From NCBI RefSeq assembly GCF_000013165.1, contig NC_007798.1, positions 434,001-498,000 of the forward strand: a stretch of 64,000 nucleotides of DNA, given 5' to 3'. The stretch is from Neorickettsia sennetsu str. Miyayama. Its GTDB lineage: Bacteria > Pseudomonadota > Alphaproteobacteria > Rickettsiales > Anaplasmataceae. Position 1 is the first letter of the stretch, and the number at the start of each line of letters is the position of its first letter. Shown here piece by piece: positions 27,878-36,368 of this stretch. Under the pieces are notes generated by a model that made no database searches, was not told the DNA's origin, and saw nothing but the letters and a program-made list of their open reading frames with translations. A program made the position numbers and the translations under genes.

Positions 27878-29299
27878 TTATGAGGACTTTCTCATGCTGC
27901 TCTTACGATGGGTAGGTCCAGAACCAGATGCCGATCCTCTTCTGGATATCAATTCCATGTTTTTTTGTTCAGGAGGTTTGCTTTCTACGTATGGATTGGT
28001 GTTCTTTTTTAAAGTGAGGGTCACTGGAATACCGCAAATCCGAAAGTCTCTAATAAGGGAGTTCCTCACATAATTTAAATATGACTCAGCGACAAGTTCA
28101 GGGCGATTTGCACTTAGTACAAAAACAAATTTATTTAGTAATTTCTTTATATATTTAAGCTTTACTGCCTTGGAGTTCACCATAGGATGTGGGTGGCGAC
28201 GTACAATTTCTTGGAGCCACATATTTAATCGATGCGTTGAAATATTTCGCTTCGAGTCGTCATGCAGCCTCCTACATTCGTCTAGTATGTAGGAAAAATC
28301 GCCCTCATGTAGACAGGAAATAAAAAATATCGGTATCTGCGAAGCAATTAATTTTTGCGCTTGCAGACTAATAAAGTCCTTGATATTTTCAAGTTCAATA
28401 GCATCGACTGCATCTTTCTTATTCCCCACAAGTATCATTGGTTTACCTTGTTCTAGGATCCTATTCATAAGAAGAAAATCCTGACGTTCCAACGTAAAAT
28501 TTGATATGTCGCACATAAAAATCACCACATCACTCTCTGCTGAAGTACGTAAAGCCCTTGAATTGCATATTTTTTCTAATCCGTCAGTGACTCTTTGTTT
28601 TTTTCTCAAACCGGCGGTATCAACAAGTTCAAAGGTTGTGCATTTCCACTGAAGCTCATCACTTATTGGATCCCTTGTAGTACCTGCTATTGGTAGCACG
28701 AGGACACGATCTTTACCTACAAACTTGTTCATCAAACTAGATTTACCAACGTTTGGCTGACCTAAAATAGCGACTTTAATTCTCCTTTGTTCTTCAGAGC
28801 CATTTTTCGGAGTATCTAATTGCTCCGGTATAAAGGACTCTATGTAGGAAATGAGCTCCCTGAGACCTAACGAATGCTCGGCAGATATTAGAAAAACATT
28901 CTGAAAGCCAAAAAGTGAGCAATCATCTCTATCTTTACGATCACTCTTATTGCAAACCAAAACTATTTTACTGTTTCCAGCATTCCTTCTAAGCCAATTG
29001 GCAAAAAGCATATCCTCGGAATCGATTTTATTGTCAATCACGAAAAGAACCATATCGCTTTCCTTTATCGCATATTCAGTCCTTTCAACTGTTTCTGGAT
29101 GTTGTGGATTGAAGCCTGCAGTATCAAGTAGAAGAAGCGATTTCCCATCACTTAGTGAAATTCTTCTGACAACCACATCACGAGTGACTCCTTTTCTATC
29201 CATAGTAATTGAACGTTTTTCCTTGGCCATCTTATTAAACAATGTTGATTTACCAACATTTGCCTTTCCAACTATGGAAACTCTAAAGGTAGACTGCAT
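27878..29299 (-). CDS. der: Ribosome assembly GTPase Der (EngA)
   Basis: From the ATG at 29299 the protein has 473 residues. Two G domains in tandem define Der: GKANVGKST near residue 12 with DTAGF near 58, and GQPNVGKSS near 185 with DTAGLRKK near 232. A C-terminal KH-like domain is followed by a Ser/Arg-rich tail. It acts in 50S maturation. The longer frame to 29362 has no family support. It is convergent with dnaJ, and a non-coding stretch lies upstream. Confidence 0.95.
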   Translation of the reverse strand: MQSTFRVSIVGKANVGKSTLFNKMAKEKRSITMDRKGVTRDVVVRRISLSDGKSLLLLDTAGFNPQHPETVERTEYAIKESDMVLFVIDNKIDSEDMLFANWLRRNAGNSKIVLVCNKSDRKDRDDCSLFGFQNVFLISAEHSLGLRELISYIESFIPEQLDTPKNGSEEQRRIKVAILGQPNVGKSSLMNKFVGKDRVLVLPIAGTTRDPISDELQWKCTTFELVDTAGLRKKQRVTDGLEKICNSRALRTSAESDVVIFMCDISNFTLERQDFLLMNRILEQGKPMILVGNKKDAVDAIELENIKDFISLQAQKLIASQIPIFFISCLHEGDFSYILDECRRLHDDSKRNISTHRLNMWLQEIVRRHPHPMVNSKAVKLKYIKKLLNKFVFVLSANRPELVAESYLNYVRNSLIRDFRICGIPVTLTLKKNTNPYVESKPPEQKNMELISRRGSASGSGPTHRKSSMRKSS

Positions 29300-29966
29300 G
29301 TTAAAGACAACACAAGGAGAAAGTGTAGATGTCAATTTGTATGGAATACATCTAAATAGCAATATAGCCGAATAAAACCCAAAGAAGGAGAGGGCAAGAT
29401 ACTTTTTTTGCTAATCCGTACATGATAACGCTCAAAAAAATAGGGCAATAATGTTCACATTTCAGGAAGCTCAATTGAATAGCCACAAAAGTGTCATTCT
29501 GTGTAAACAGTTGTAGAACATCAATTAGATCTTTTCCTAGAGGTTATCCAATCTGCTTTGCTAGAACCTTATTAAGCCCAGAAATAGAAAAATAAAAATC
29601 TAGAGGGGCAGAACTTTAAGTTAAGAAAAAACACAAGCGAAAAGTAAGAGTGCACTAATCACAGAGGAAACTGCATCTATACCATCAAATGAAAGAAACT
29701 ATGAGATCCCGGTGTTTTGTGCAAATGGGCCTTTCAGACGAAGGTGTCACAAAACTGGCTTTCTGAGCATGATTAAGTCCAACTACGTCATGAATGAAAG
29801 TATCACTTTAAAAGGTTATGGAAATGATATTAACCCATATAAACAAACATAAATGTGAAGTTCCCGTTCAAAGATTGTTAAAAGAGGATGATCCTATAGT
29901 AGTACAACCTAATTGTTCTGCTACGCGCAATTAGCTAGAATTCTATGCAAGCATTACTAGTTCAAA
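29300..29966. other. 667-nt intergenic region between der and ileS
   Basis: No convincing gene was found on either strand; the longest ATG frame I saw is 38 codons (start 29819). No tRNA or strong hairpin is visible. It must hold the divergent promoters for der and ileS. The length is unusual for this gene-dense window and may represent a decayed gene or an uncharacterised RNA. Confidence 0.6.
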
Positions 29967-32900
29967 ATGAGTAACTCTTCCTACCCAGAAATTTCTCAAA
30001 ATCTTTCTTTTGCGAAGATAGAAGAACAAATTCTGCAATTTTGGGAGAAAAATAGGGTTTTTGCTCATTCTGTCTCTTCAAGAACGGATAATAGAGAGTT
30101 CGTCTCTTATGATGGACCGCCTTTTGCAAATGGATTGCCACATTACGGACACCTACTTACCGGTTTCATTAAGGATACCGTGGCCAGATATCAGACAATG
30201 CTCGGCAAAAAAGTGGAAAGGAGATTCGGGTGGGACTGTCACGGTTTGCCTGCAGAGATGTACACCGAAAAAACACTTAAGATTTCAGGAAAAGAAGCAA
30301 TAAAAAACTTCGGAATAGATAAATTTAACGCGGAGTGCAAAAAATCAGTTTTACTTTTTTCATCCGAATGGGAGTACTACGTCACTAGACAAGGAAGGTG
30401 GGTCGATTTTCACAACGACTATAAAACTATGGACCTTTCCTTTATGGAATCCGTAATTTGGGCGTTTAGGGAGTTGTATAAAAAAGGCTTGATTTATGAA
30501 TCCGTAAAGGTAGTGCCTTATAGCTGGGCATGTCAAACACCATTATCGAACTTCGAAACACGCCTGGATAATGCCTATAGGGAGAAAAAAAGTAAGTCTG
30601 TGACAGTCGCCTTTGAATTGGAAGACGATTTATTTGGTGACGGCAAAACGTCCTACCTGTTAGCGTGGACCACAACACCTTGGACCCTACCTTCAAATAT
30701 GATGCTTGGCATATCAGAGCATGTTGTCTATACCCGTGTTGAGAAGGATGGTAAGTACTATATCTCTTCTCAATCTTCAAATAAGGAAGTAGGTGGGATA
30801 ATAGTTCCGAGCGAACTCCTGGTTGGTAAAAGGTATAAGCCACTCTTCAAATTCTTTGCACACGAAAAAGAGAATGGTGCCTTTGTTATACAGTATGCAG
30901 ACTTTGTAACAGACGAAGATGGAACCGGAATAGTACATATAGCACCTGGATTCGGTGAGGAAGACTTTGAGTTGGCAAAAAAGCACGGGATAACAGTCGT
31001 TTGCCCCGTCGATGATCGAGCTAGATTTACATCTGAAGTGCCACAATTTGCAGGCAAGCATGTCTTTGAAACTAATGAGGATATCATTCTCATACTCAAA
31101 GAAAAAAAACGGCTAATCAAAATCGAGGAGTACATGCACAGTTATCCACATTGCTGGCGTACCGATACACCACTCATATACAGGGTTGTTCCGTCATGGT
31201 ATTTGAGTGTCAGTAAAATAAAAGAGAGGATGCTCGAACTTAATGAAAGTATTAATTGGATTCCTTCACACCTTAAAGAAAGTCTGGTGGGCAAATGGCT
31301 AGAAAATGCAAAGGATTGGGCAATTTCAAGAAATAGATTCTGGGGAACACCTGTACCAATATGGAAATCGACAGATCCTGCTTATCCAAGAGTTGATGTG
31401 TATGGAAGTATAACCGAAATTGAGAGGGACTTCGGTGTGAAAATTACTGATCTACACAGACCTTTTATAGACACATTAACAAGAAAAAATCCGGATGATC
31501 CTACAGGAAAGTCCTTTATGGTAAGAGTGGAATCAGTTCTGGACTGCTGGTTTGAATCAGGCTCAATGCCTTTTGCACAAGCTCACTATCCTTTTGAGAA
31601 CAAAGAGTGGTTTGAAAAGAATTTCCCGTCAGATTTCATTACTGAATATGTTGCACAGACACGTGGTTGGTTCTATACGCTCATGGTTCTATCTGTAGCA
31701 CTTTTTGACAGCGTGCCGTTTAAAAATTGCCTTGCCCATGGGGTGATATTAGATAAAGATGGAAAAAAACTCTCTAAAAGACTGAATAATTATAAGGATC
31801 CAAAAGAGCTATTTGACGAATATGGAGCTGATGCATTGCGCTTCCTAATGTTGTCCTCTTCAGTGATGAATGGGGGTACTCTGTTGATAGATAAAGGTGG
31901 AGAAATAATCAAGGACGTTGTTAGACTTATCCTAAAGCCGCTCTACAGCGCTTACAACTTTTTTGCAACATATGCAAATTACCACTCAATACGTCTCCTA
32001 AATGAAGTGAATGATTCCGCTAATTTACTCGATAGGTATATCTTTTCAGAGTACAGAGCATTCTCACAAAAAATGAAAAATGCAATGAATGGCTATCATA
32101 TACAGTCTGCTTGCAAAAATGTACTCAGTTTTATCGATACGCTCAACAATTGGTACATTAGACGCTCTAGGGAAAGGTTTGTGGCAGGAGAACAGCAAGC
32201 CTTCGAAGTCCTGCATTTTGTACTTTCGGAAATACTTAAGATAATTGCGCCACTCCTTCCAATGAATGCGGAAAAAATTTGGATGGCATTGCACAATGAT
32301 GAAACAACATCTGTACATCTAGAAAAATACCCAGAGGTTAATGTTTTGCCTGAGGACGAAGAAATCATACAAACAATGCAATTAACAAGAGAAATATGCA
32401 ACACAGCCTTTTCCATAAGGAACAAAAACGCCGTTAGAATAAGGCAACCATTAAGACATCTCGAAGTTATAGGTAAAGTCAGCTCAGCATTCATAGAAAA
32501 CACCGAACTACTATCTATCCTGAAGGATGAGGCAAACGTAAAGTGCATTACCTTCAAAGAAAGTGATCCTCAAGTAAGGCAATCACTTAAACTAAACTTT
32601 CACGTTTTAGGCAAAAGATACCCAAAAGAAGTAAAACACATGATCAATGAACTCAAAAGTGGACACTGGAAAAGTATGCTCTCTGGCGAAGTATATCTCG
32701 GCGATAGACTTCTGAAAAACGACGAATACGAGATTTCGGCTGCCTCTGAAAACAGCAATACGGGACAAGTCGCTTCGTTTTGCTTAGCTGTAAAGTTGGA
32801 CTTGAAACTAGACGAGGAACTGATGGCTGAGGGAAGGTTCAGAGATTTAGTACGTATGATACAGCAAGCCAGGAAATCAGCTGGTCTAACAATAAAAGAG

Positions 32901-33104
32901 AAGGTCACAATAAAGGTATATGCTCCAGCAGAATATCTTGACACACTTGAGAAGTTACAGAGCTTACTAGTTACATCAACATACGCGAATCAAATAATTG
33001 CAAATAGATCAAATAATTTCTCTGATTGCTCATTTATCGAAGAGATTTCACAAGAAATAAAAATTGGTATAATGAGGGAGGATGGCGCATGCGGATATAG
33101 CTGA
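29967..33104 (+). CDS. ileS: Isoleucyl-tRNA synthetase, eukaryote-like (type 2)
   Basis: The 1045-residue enzyme charges tRNA-Ile. The HIGH motif is HYGH in GLPHYGHLLTG near residue 58, the CP1 editing domain lies about 190-390, TRGWFYTLM near 565 is the family's zinc-free core, and the KMSKS loop is KLSKRLNNYKDP near 600. HYGH with KLSKR and a NYKDP follow-on mark the eukaryote-like IleRS type also known from Rickettsia, a class that is often insensitive to mupirocin. No C-terminal zinc-finger pair is seen. pyrE starts 2 nt after the stop, so both are in one transcript. Confidence 0.96.
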   Translation: MSNSSYPEISQNLSFAKIEEQILQFWEKNRVFAHSVSSRTDNREFVSYDGPPFANGLPHYGHLLTGFIKDTVARYQTMLGKKVERRFGWDCHGLPAEMYTEKTLKISGKEAIKNFGIDKFNAECKKSVLLFSSEWEYYVTRQGRWVDFHNDYKTMDLSFMESVIWAFRELYKKGLIYESVKVVPYSWACQTPLSNFETRLDNAYREKKSKSVTVAFELEDDLFGDGKTSYLLAWTTTPWTLPSNMMLGISEHVVYTRVEKDGKYYISSQSSNKEVGGIIVPSELLVGKRYKPLFKFFAHEKENGAFVIQYADFVTDEDGTGIVHIAPGFGEEDFELAKKHGITVVCPVDDRARFTSEVPQFAGKHVFETNEDIILILKEKKRLIKIEEYMHSYPHCWRTDTPLIYRVVPSWYLSVSKIKERMLELNESINWIPSHLKESLVGKWLENAKDWAISRNRFWGTPVPIWKSTDPAYPRVDVYGSITEIERDFGVKITDLHRPFIDTLTRKNPDDPTGKSFMVRVESVLDCWFESGSMPFAQAHYPFENKEWFEKNFPSDFITEYVAQTRGWFYTLMVLSVALFDSVPFKNCLAHGVILDKDGKKLSKRLNNYKDPKELFDEYGADALRFLMLSSSVMNGGTLLIDKGGEIIKDVVRLILKPLYSAYNFFATYANYHSIRLLNEVNDSANLLDRYIFSEYRAFSQKMKNAMNGYHIQSACKNVLSFIDTLNNWYIRRSRERFVAGEQQAFEVLHFVLSEILKIIAPLLPMNAEKIWMALHNDETTSVHLEKYPEVNVLPEDEEIIQTMQLTREICNTAFSIRNKNAVRIRQPLRHLEVIGKVSSAFIENTELLSILKDEANVKCITFKESDPQVRQSLKLNFHVLGKRYPKEVKHMINELKSGHWKSMLSGEVYLGDRLLKNDEYEISAASENSNTGQVASFCLAVKLDLKLDEELMAEGRFRDLVRMIQQARKSAGLTIKEKVTIKVYAPAEYLDTLEKLQSLLVTSTYANQIIANRSNNFSDCSFIEEISQEIKIGIMREDGACGYS

Positions 33105-33106
33105 TA

Positions 33107-33727
33107 ATGAGGGTTTCTAGGAAAGGCCAGGTGGAAGAAGCACTACTTGATGAGCTTTACGCCTCTGGCGCCATACTAAAGGGACATTTCGTCCTTTCTT
33201 CCGGACTGCACAGCGATACATATGTGCAGTGCGCTCTTTTACTGCAAAATCCACGACGTGTCTTTAAGTTTGCATCGGCTTTGGTGCAACTCATCCCTGA
33301 AAAAATCAAGAGTGTGGTCGACTTAATCGTCGCACCAGCACTCGGTGGATTGATCATTGGATACGAGGTAGCGCGCTTATTGGATAAAGATTTTGTGTTT
33401 TTTGAAAGGTTTAATGGTGAACTTACTCTAAGGCGCGGTTTTAAAGTAGAGAGTGGACAAAACGTTCTGCTCATAGAGGATGTAGTCACAACAGCTGGCT
33501 CTTCTATAGATGTTATACAAAAAGTCCATGACCGTGGTGCAAATGTTATCTTTGCAGCTTCAATAATAGATAGATCTGAAGGAGCTGCAGAAAAACGTTT
33601 TAAAAAGCATAGTTGCGAGTTTCTTAGTGTCGTGAAATTAAATTGTGTCACATTTGATGCAGCAAATATCCCAAAAGAATTGAGCAATGTTCCTTGCATA
33701 AAGCCCGGTTCCAATAATCTCAATTGA
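33107..33727 (+). CDS. pyrE: Orotate phosphoribosyltransferase
   Basis: The 206-residue protein has the PRPP-binding motif VLLIEDVVTTAGSS near residues 122-135, and GHFVLSSGLHSDTYVQ near 26-41 at the N terminus, both typical of OPRTase. It makes OMP from orotate in de novo pyrimidine synthesis; tmk and ndk elsewhere in the window serve the same route. It is translationally next to ileS, with a 2-nt gap, which is unusual company. Confidence 0.95.
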   Translation: MRVSRKGQVEEALLDELYASGAILKGHFVLSSGLHSDTYVQCALLLQNPRRVFKFASALVQLIPEKIKSVVDLIVAPALGGLIIGYEVARLLDKDFVFFERFNGELTLRRGFKVESGQNVLLIEDVVTTAGSSIDVIQKVHDRGANVIFAASIIDRSEGAAEKRFKKHSCEFLSVVKLNCVTFDAANIPKELSNVPCIKPGSNNLN

Positions 33728-33890
33728 CGGACGCGTACTGAATATAAATTCTAGCCAATAGTATCGATCTGCGTAATATCTCATCATTTATTTTCCATAA
33801 GCAAAATTATGTGTACAAACGCTTAAAGTAGACTAGAAATAACATCAATATTAGTTTAGAAGATTGGTATATTTTGATAATACGGAATAT

Positions 33891-34922
33891 ATGGATCTAC
33901 AAGAAATACAAAAGTTGGAAACCTTGCTCTTTAAATTACGCAAATCTGACGGAGAGAAGTGGAACTTTAAATTGTTAAGCTGGTCTCAGGAGCGCGGCAC
34001 TTTGAGTCTGGAATTCTCGGGTACTGATGATGAGCACCTAGTTGTGGCGGTCGAGAAAAATAAGGGTGAGTCTGTTGCCACTGGCAAGATTTTCATCAAG
34101 GTTCAGGAAAGTATTAATTTGGGCACCAGTTACGCTTCCATACTCTTCTATGATGGTTCTACTGTAGCTCTAATAACTGAGGGAAAGCCGTTTCGGCCTT
34201 CTTCCTTTCTAGGTTACTGTGGCGCTTTTTTTCAGGGTGTCAATTATAATCTCTCCCAAGTTAATTATCACGTCTTTAGTGGCACGCTTTGTCTTTCTTT
34301 GGCAGGAGCTGTCCGTTCTCCTACCGTTGACGGAAGGTTTTTCGTATGGCCCTTCTCACAAGCTGAAATAAATGTTGAAAGAGTAAGTGGGTCGTCACAG
34401 TGCCGTTGCACAGTCAAAAAAATAAAGGCAGTGGAGCGTAATGCGAATTTGCATTACAGATTCAATATTCCCGGTGCTTATATGTGTTTTGATACTAAGG
34501 ATACCCAGTATTTTATATCCGGGCATGGAATACTGCTTTCGCACGGCGAGCTTTCGGACTTCGCAGATCAATCAAAGTGTTTCGCTGCTCGTGGGAAGGT
34601 GTTAGATAGCTTGTCGGCTTACTTGAATAAGAATTGTAATTTTATGCGAGTACGGTCGTGGCTCTTCCACGGTGGAAAAGAGCTGGCCTCTGCTGCTTTA
34701 CCTAATACTGTGACCTCTTCAGCTCAGTGTAGCTCCCAAGGTACTCAGTCAGCTAGTCAGAAACCGAGCGAAGCCATCGACTCCAAAGTGGATAAGAAAT
34801 CCGAGAGTGATGTCTCTATTCATGCAAGAAAATTATCTGTTGAAGGCGCTTCCAAACCGGTATCTGAGATGAACGATGCCTCAACAATAACACATTATTT
34901 TCCTAAAGTGCGTAAGCGATAG
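33891..34922 (+). CDS. Orphan protein with a PIP-box-like, basic C-terminal tail
   Basis: I do not recognise a family. From the ATG at 33891 the protein has 343 residues; a TTG at 33864 adds nine. There is no signal peptide or membrane helix. Residues ~1-260 look like a beta-rich globular domain with several Cys; residues ~265-330 are Ser/Lys/Glu-rich and probably disordered; the last 14 residues read STITHYFPKVRKR with an Ala before them. That end resembles a PCNA-interacting peptide (Q-x-x-h-x-x-a-a), with Ile, Tyr and Phe in place but Ala instead of Gln, and it is followed by a basic, nuclear-signal-like cluster. It stands alone after a 163-nt gap and is convergent with ffh. A secreted nucleus-targeted effector is one inference; function is unknown. 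Confidence 0.75.
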   Translation: MDLQEIQKLETLLFKLRKSDGEKWNFKLLSWSQERGTLSLEFSGTDDEHLVVAVEKNKGESVATGKIFIKVQESINLGTSYASILFYDGSTVALITEGKPFRPSSFLGYCGAFFQGVNYNLSQVNYHVFSGTLCLSLAGAVRSPTVDGRFFVWPFSQAEINVERVSGSSQCRCTVKKIKAVERNANLHYRFNIPGAYMCFDTKDTQYFISGHGILLSHGELSDFADQSKCFAARGKVLDSLSAYLNKNCNFMRVRSWLFHGGKELASAALPNTVTSSAQCSSQGTQSASQKPSEAIDSKVDKKSESDVSIHARKLSVEGASKPVSEMNDASTITHYFPKVRKR

Positions 34923-34929
34923 GCGGACT

Positions 34930-34996
34930 CGGGGATCGCTTTTTACTTCTGATTCCCCGTGTACTATTTCTCTGGGGGCCAGAAAAGGGGGGCCCC
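34930..34996. terminator. Two hairpins between the orphan gene and convergent ffh
   Basis: The first stem is CGGGGA (34930-34935) with TCCCCG (34954-34959). The second is GGGGCC (34975-34980) with GGCCCC (34991-34996), a GC-rich stem. They fill the 90 nt between two convergent genes and likely end transcription from one or both sides. Confidence 0.5.
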
Positions 34997-35012
34997 TCCC
35001 TTCCTGTTTTCC

Positions 35013-36362
35013 TTATTTCCTGAGTAGTTCGTTGAGGTCGTGTATGGATTTCTCATTTGTTGCACCTACTTTTCCTATTTTTAGGGCGAGCAGGCGAGCT
35101 TTCTCAAAGTTTTTTATTAACTTGTTCACTTCGTATATCTTAACTCCTGCCCCACTCGCTATGCGTGATTTGCGTGACTGGTTGATGGAATCGAGACACG
35201 CTCTTTCCCTCTTTGTCATACTGCCTATCATGGCCAGATTTTTCTTCAGGGTTGTATCATCGACAAGATGCTCCGTCGGAACTTTATTAATTCCGGGAAT
35301 AAAACGTAAGAGTTTAGCTATTCCGCCAAGCTTGTCAATGCTTTTCAACTGCAACACAAGATCATCATAATCGAACTTACCAGCTTCGATTCTTTTTCTT
35401 ATAGAACCTATTCTTTCTTCACCAACTTCAGACGAGGCATATTCAACTAGGGAGGCAATATCCCCAGCTCCCATTATTCTTCCTGCCATACGTTCCGGGT
35501 GAAATTCTTCTAAATCATTAACCCTCTCTCCAGCGCCACAAAATCTAATAGGAAGACCAACAGATTGCCTAACTGAAAGCACTGAACCAACCCGCGCATC
35601 GCTGTCTAGCCTGCTCACTATTACCCCAGTTGTACCGATCTCTGAGTGAAATGTCCTCGCAACATTAAGTGAATCTTGCCCCATCATCGCATCTAGAACC
35701 TGAAATATCTCGGAGGGCTGTAAGCGATTCTTAATCACTTTTAGCTCTTCCATAAGCACAGAATCAATTTGCGAACGTCCGGCAGTGTCAACCATAAGCA
35801 CATCATAACCTTCATGGCTATTATTAAATAAATCTAATGTTTTCTTTACGATCGCATCGACATCCTCACCTTCCACTATAGGAACAGTATCAACGTCAAT
35901 TTGCTTTGCAAGAATTTCAAGCTGTTTCCTCGCTGCAGGCCTATAGATATCTACAGAAGATAAAAGAATATTTTTTTTAAATTTTTTCCGAATCAACAGA
36001 GCTAACTTTGCTGCAGTTGTAGTCTTCCCAACTCCCTGTAAACCAACAAACATCAATATCTGTTTCCCAAATTTCGGGAATTCAAATTTCTGTGATTCAC
36101 CTCCCAAAATTTTTACTAATTCCTCTTTTACAACACTTCCAATTACCGCTGGTGTCGAGATCCCTTTCACACGAGACTTTCCAATAACCGATTCCCTTAC
36201 ATTTGCGATAAACTGTTTAGTGACAGGCAGACTAACATCTGCCTCGAGAAACGTCAGACGCAACTTCCGAACAAAATCGTCAAACTCCTTTTCGGTAATC
36301 ACCCCTCTATTCTTTATTCCATCCAGTGCACCACCAATTTTTTTAGAAAGTGAATCAAACAT
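35013..36362 (-). CDS. ffh: Signal recognition particle protein Ffh
   Basis: The 449-residue GTPase binds signal peptides and SRP RNA. The N domain is followed by the G domain with GLQGVGKTTTAAKLA near 107, VDTAGR near 190 and SRLDSDARVGSVLS near 245, then the Met-containing M domain (about 325-430). TKLDGD, common in Ffh, is SRLDSD here. Its receptor FtsY is encoded at 40851-41780. It starts 6 nt after the antiporter-like gene, at the end of a four-gene run. Confidence 0.96.
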   Translation of the reverse strand: MFDSLSKKIGGALDGIKNRGVITEKEFDDFVRKLRLTFLEADVSLPVTKQFIANVRESVIGKSRVKGISTPAVIGSVVKEELVKILGGESQKFEFPKFGKQILMFVGLQGVGKTTTAAKLALLIRKKFKKNILLSSVDIYRPAARKQLEILAKQIDVDTVPIVEGEDVDAIVKKTLDLFNNSHEGYDVLMVDTAGRSQIDSVLMEELKVIKNRLQPSEIFQVLDAMMGQDSLNVARTFHSEIGTTGVIVSRLDSDARVGSVLSVRQSVGLPIRFCGAGERVNDLEEFHPERMAGRIMGAGDIASLVEYASSEVGEERIGSIRKRIEAGKFDYDDLVLQLKSIDKLGGIAKLLRFIPGINKVPTEHLVDDTTLKKNLAMIGSMTKRERACLDSINQSRKSRIASGAGVKIYEVNKLIKNFEKARLLALKIGKVGATNEKSIHDLNELLRK

Positions 36363-36368
36363 AAGAAA

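Noticed and set aside
29819-29935. 38-codon ATG frame just before ileS
   Set aside because: Too short and without a ribosome binding site or recognisable features; mentioned only in the gap description.
30466-31135. Long minus-strand frames opposite ileS
   Set aside because: Shadow frames of a clear synthetase gene.
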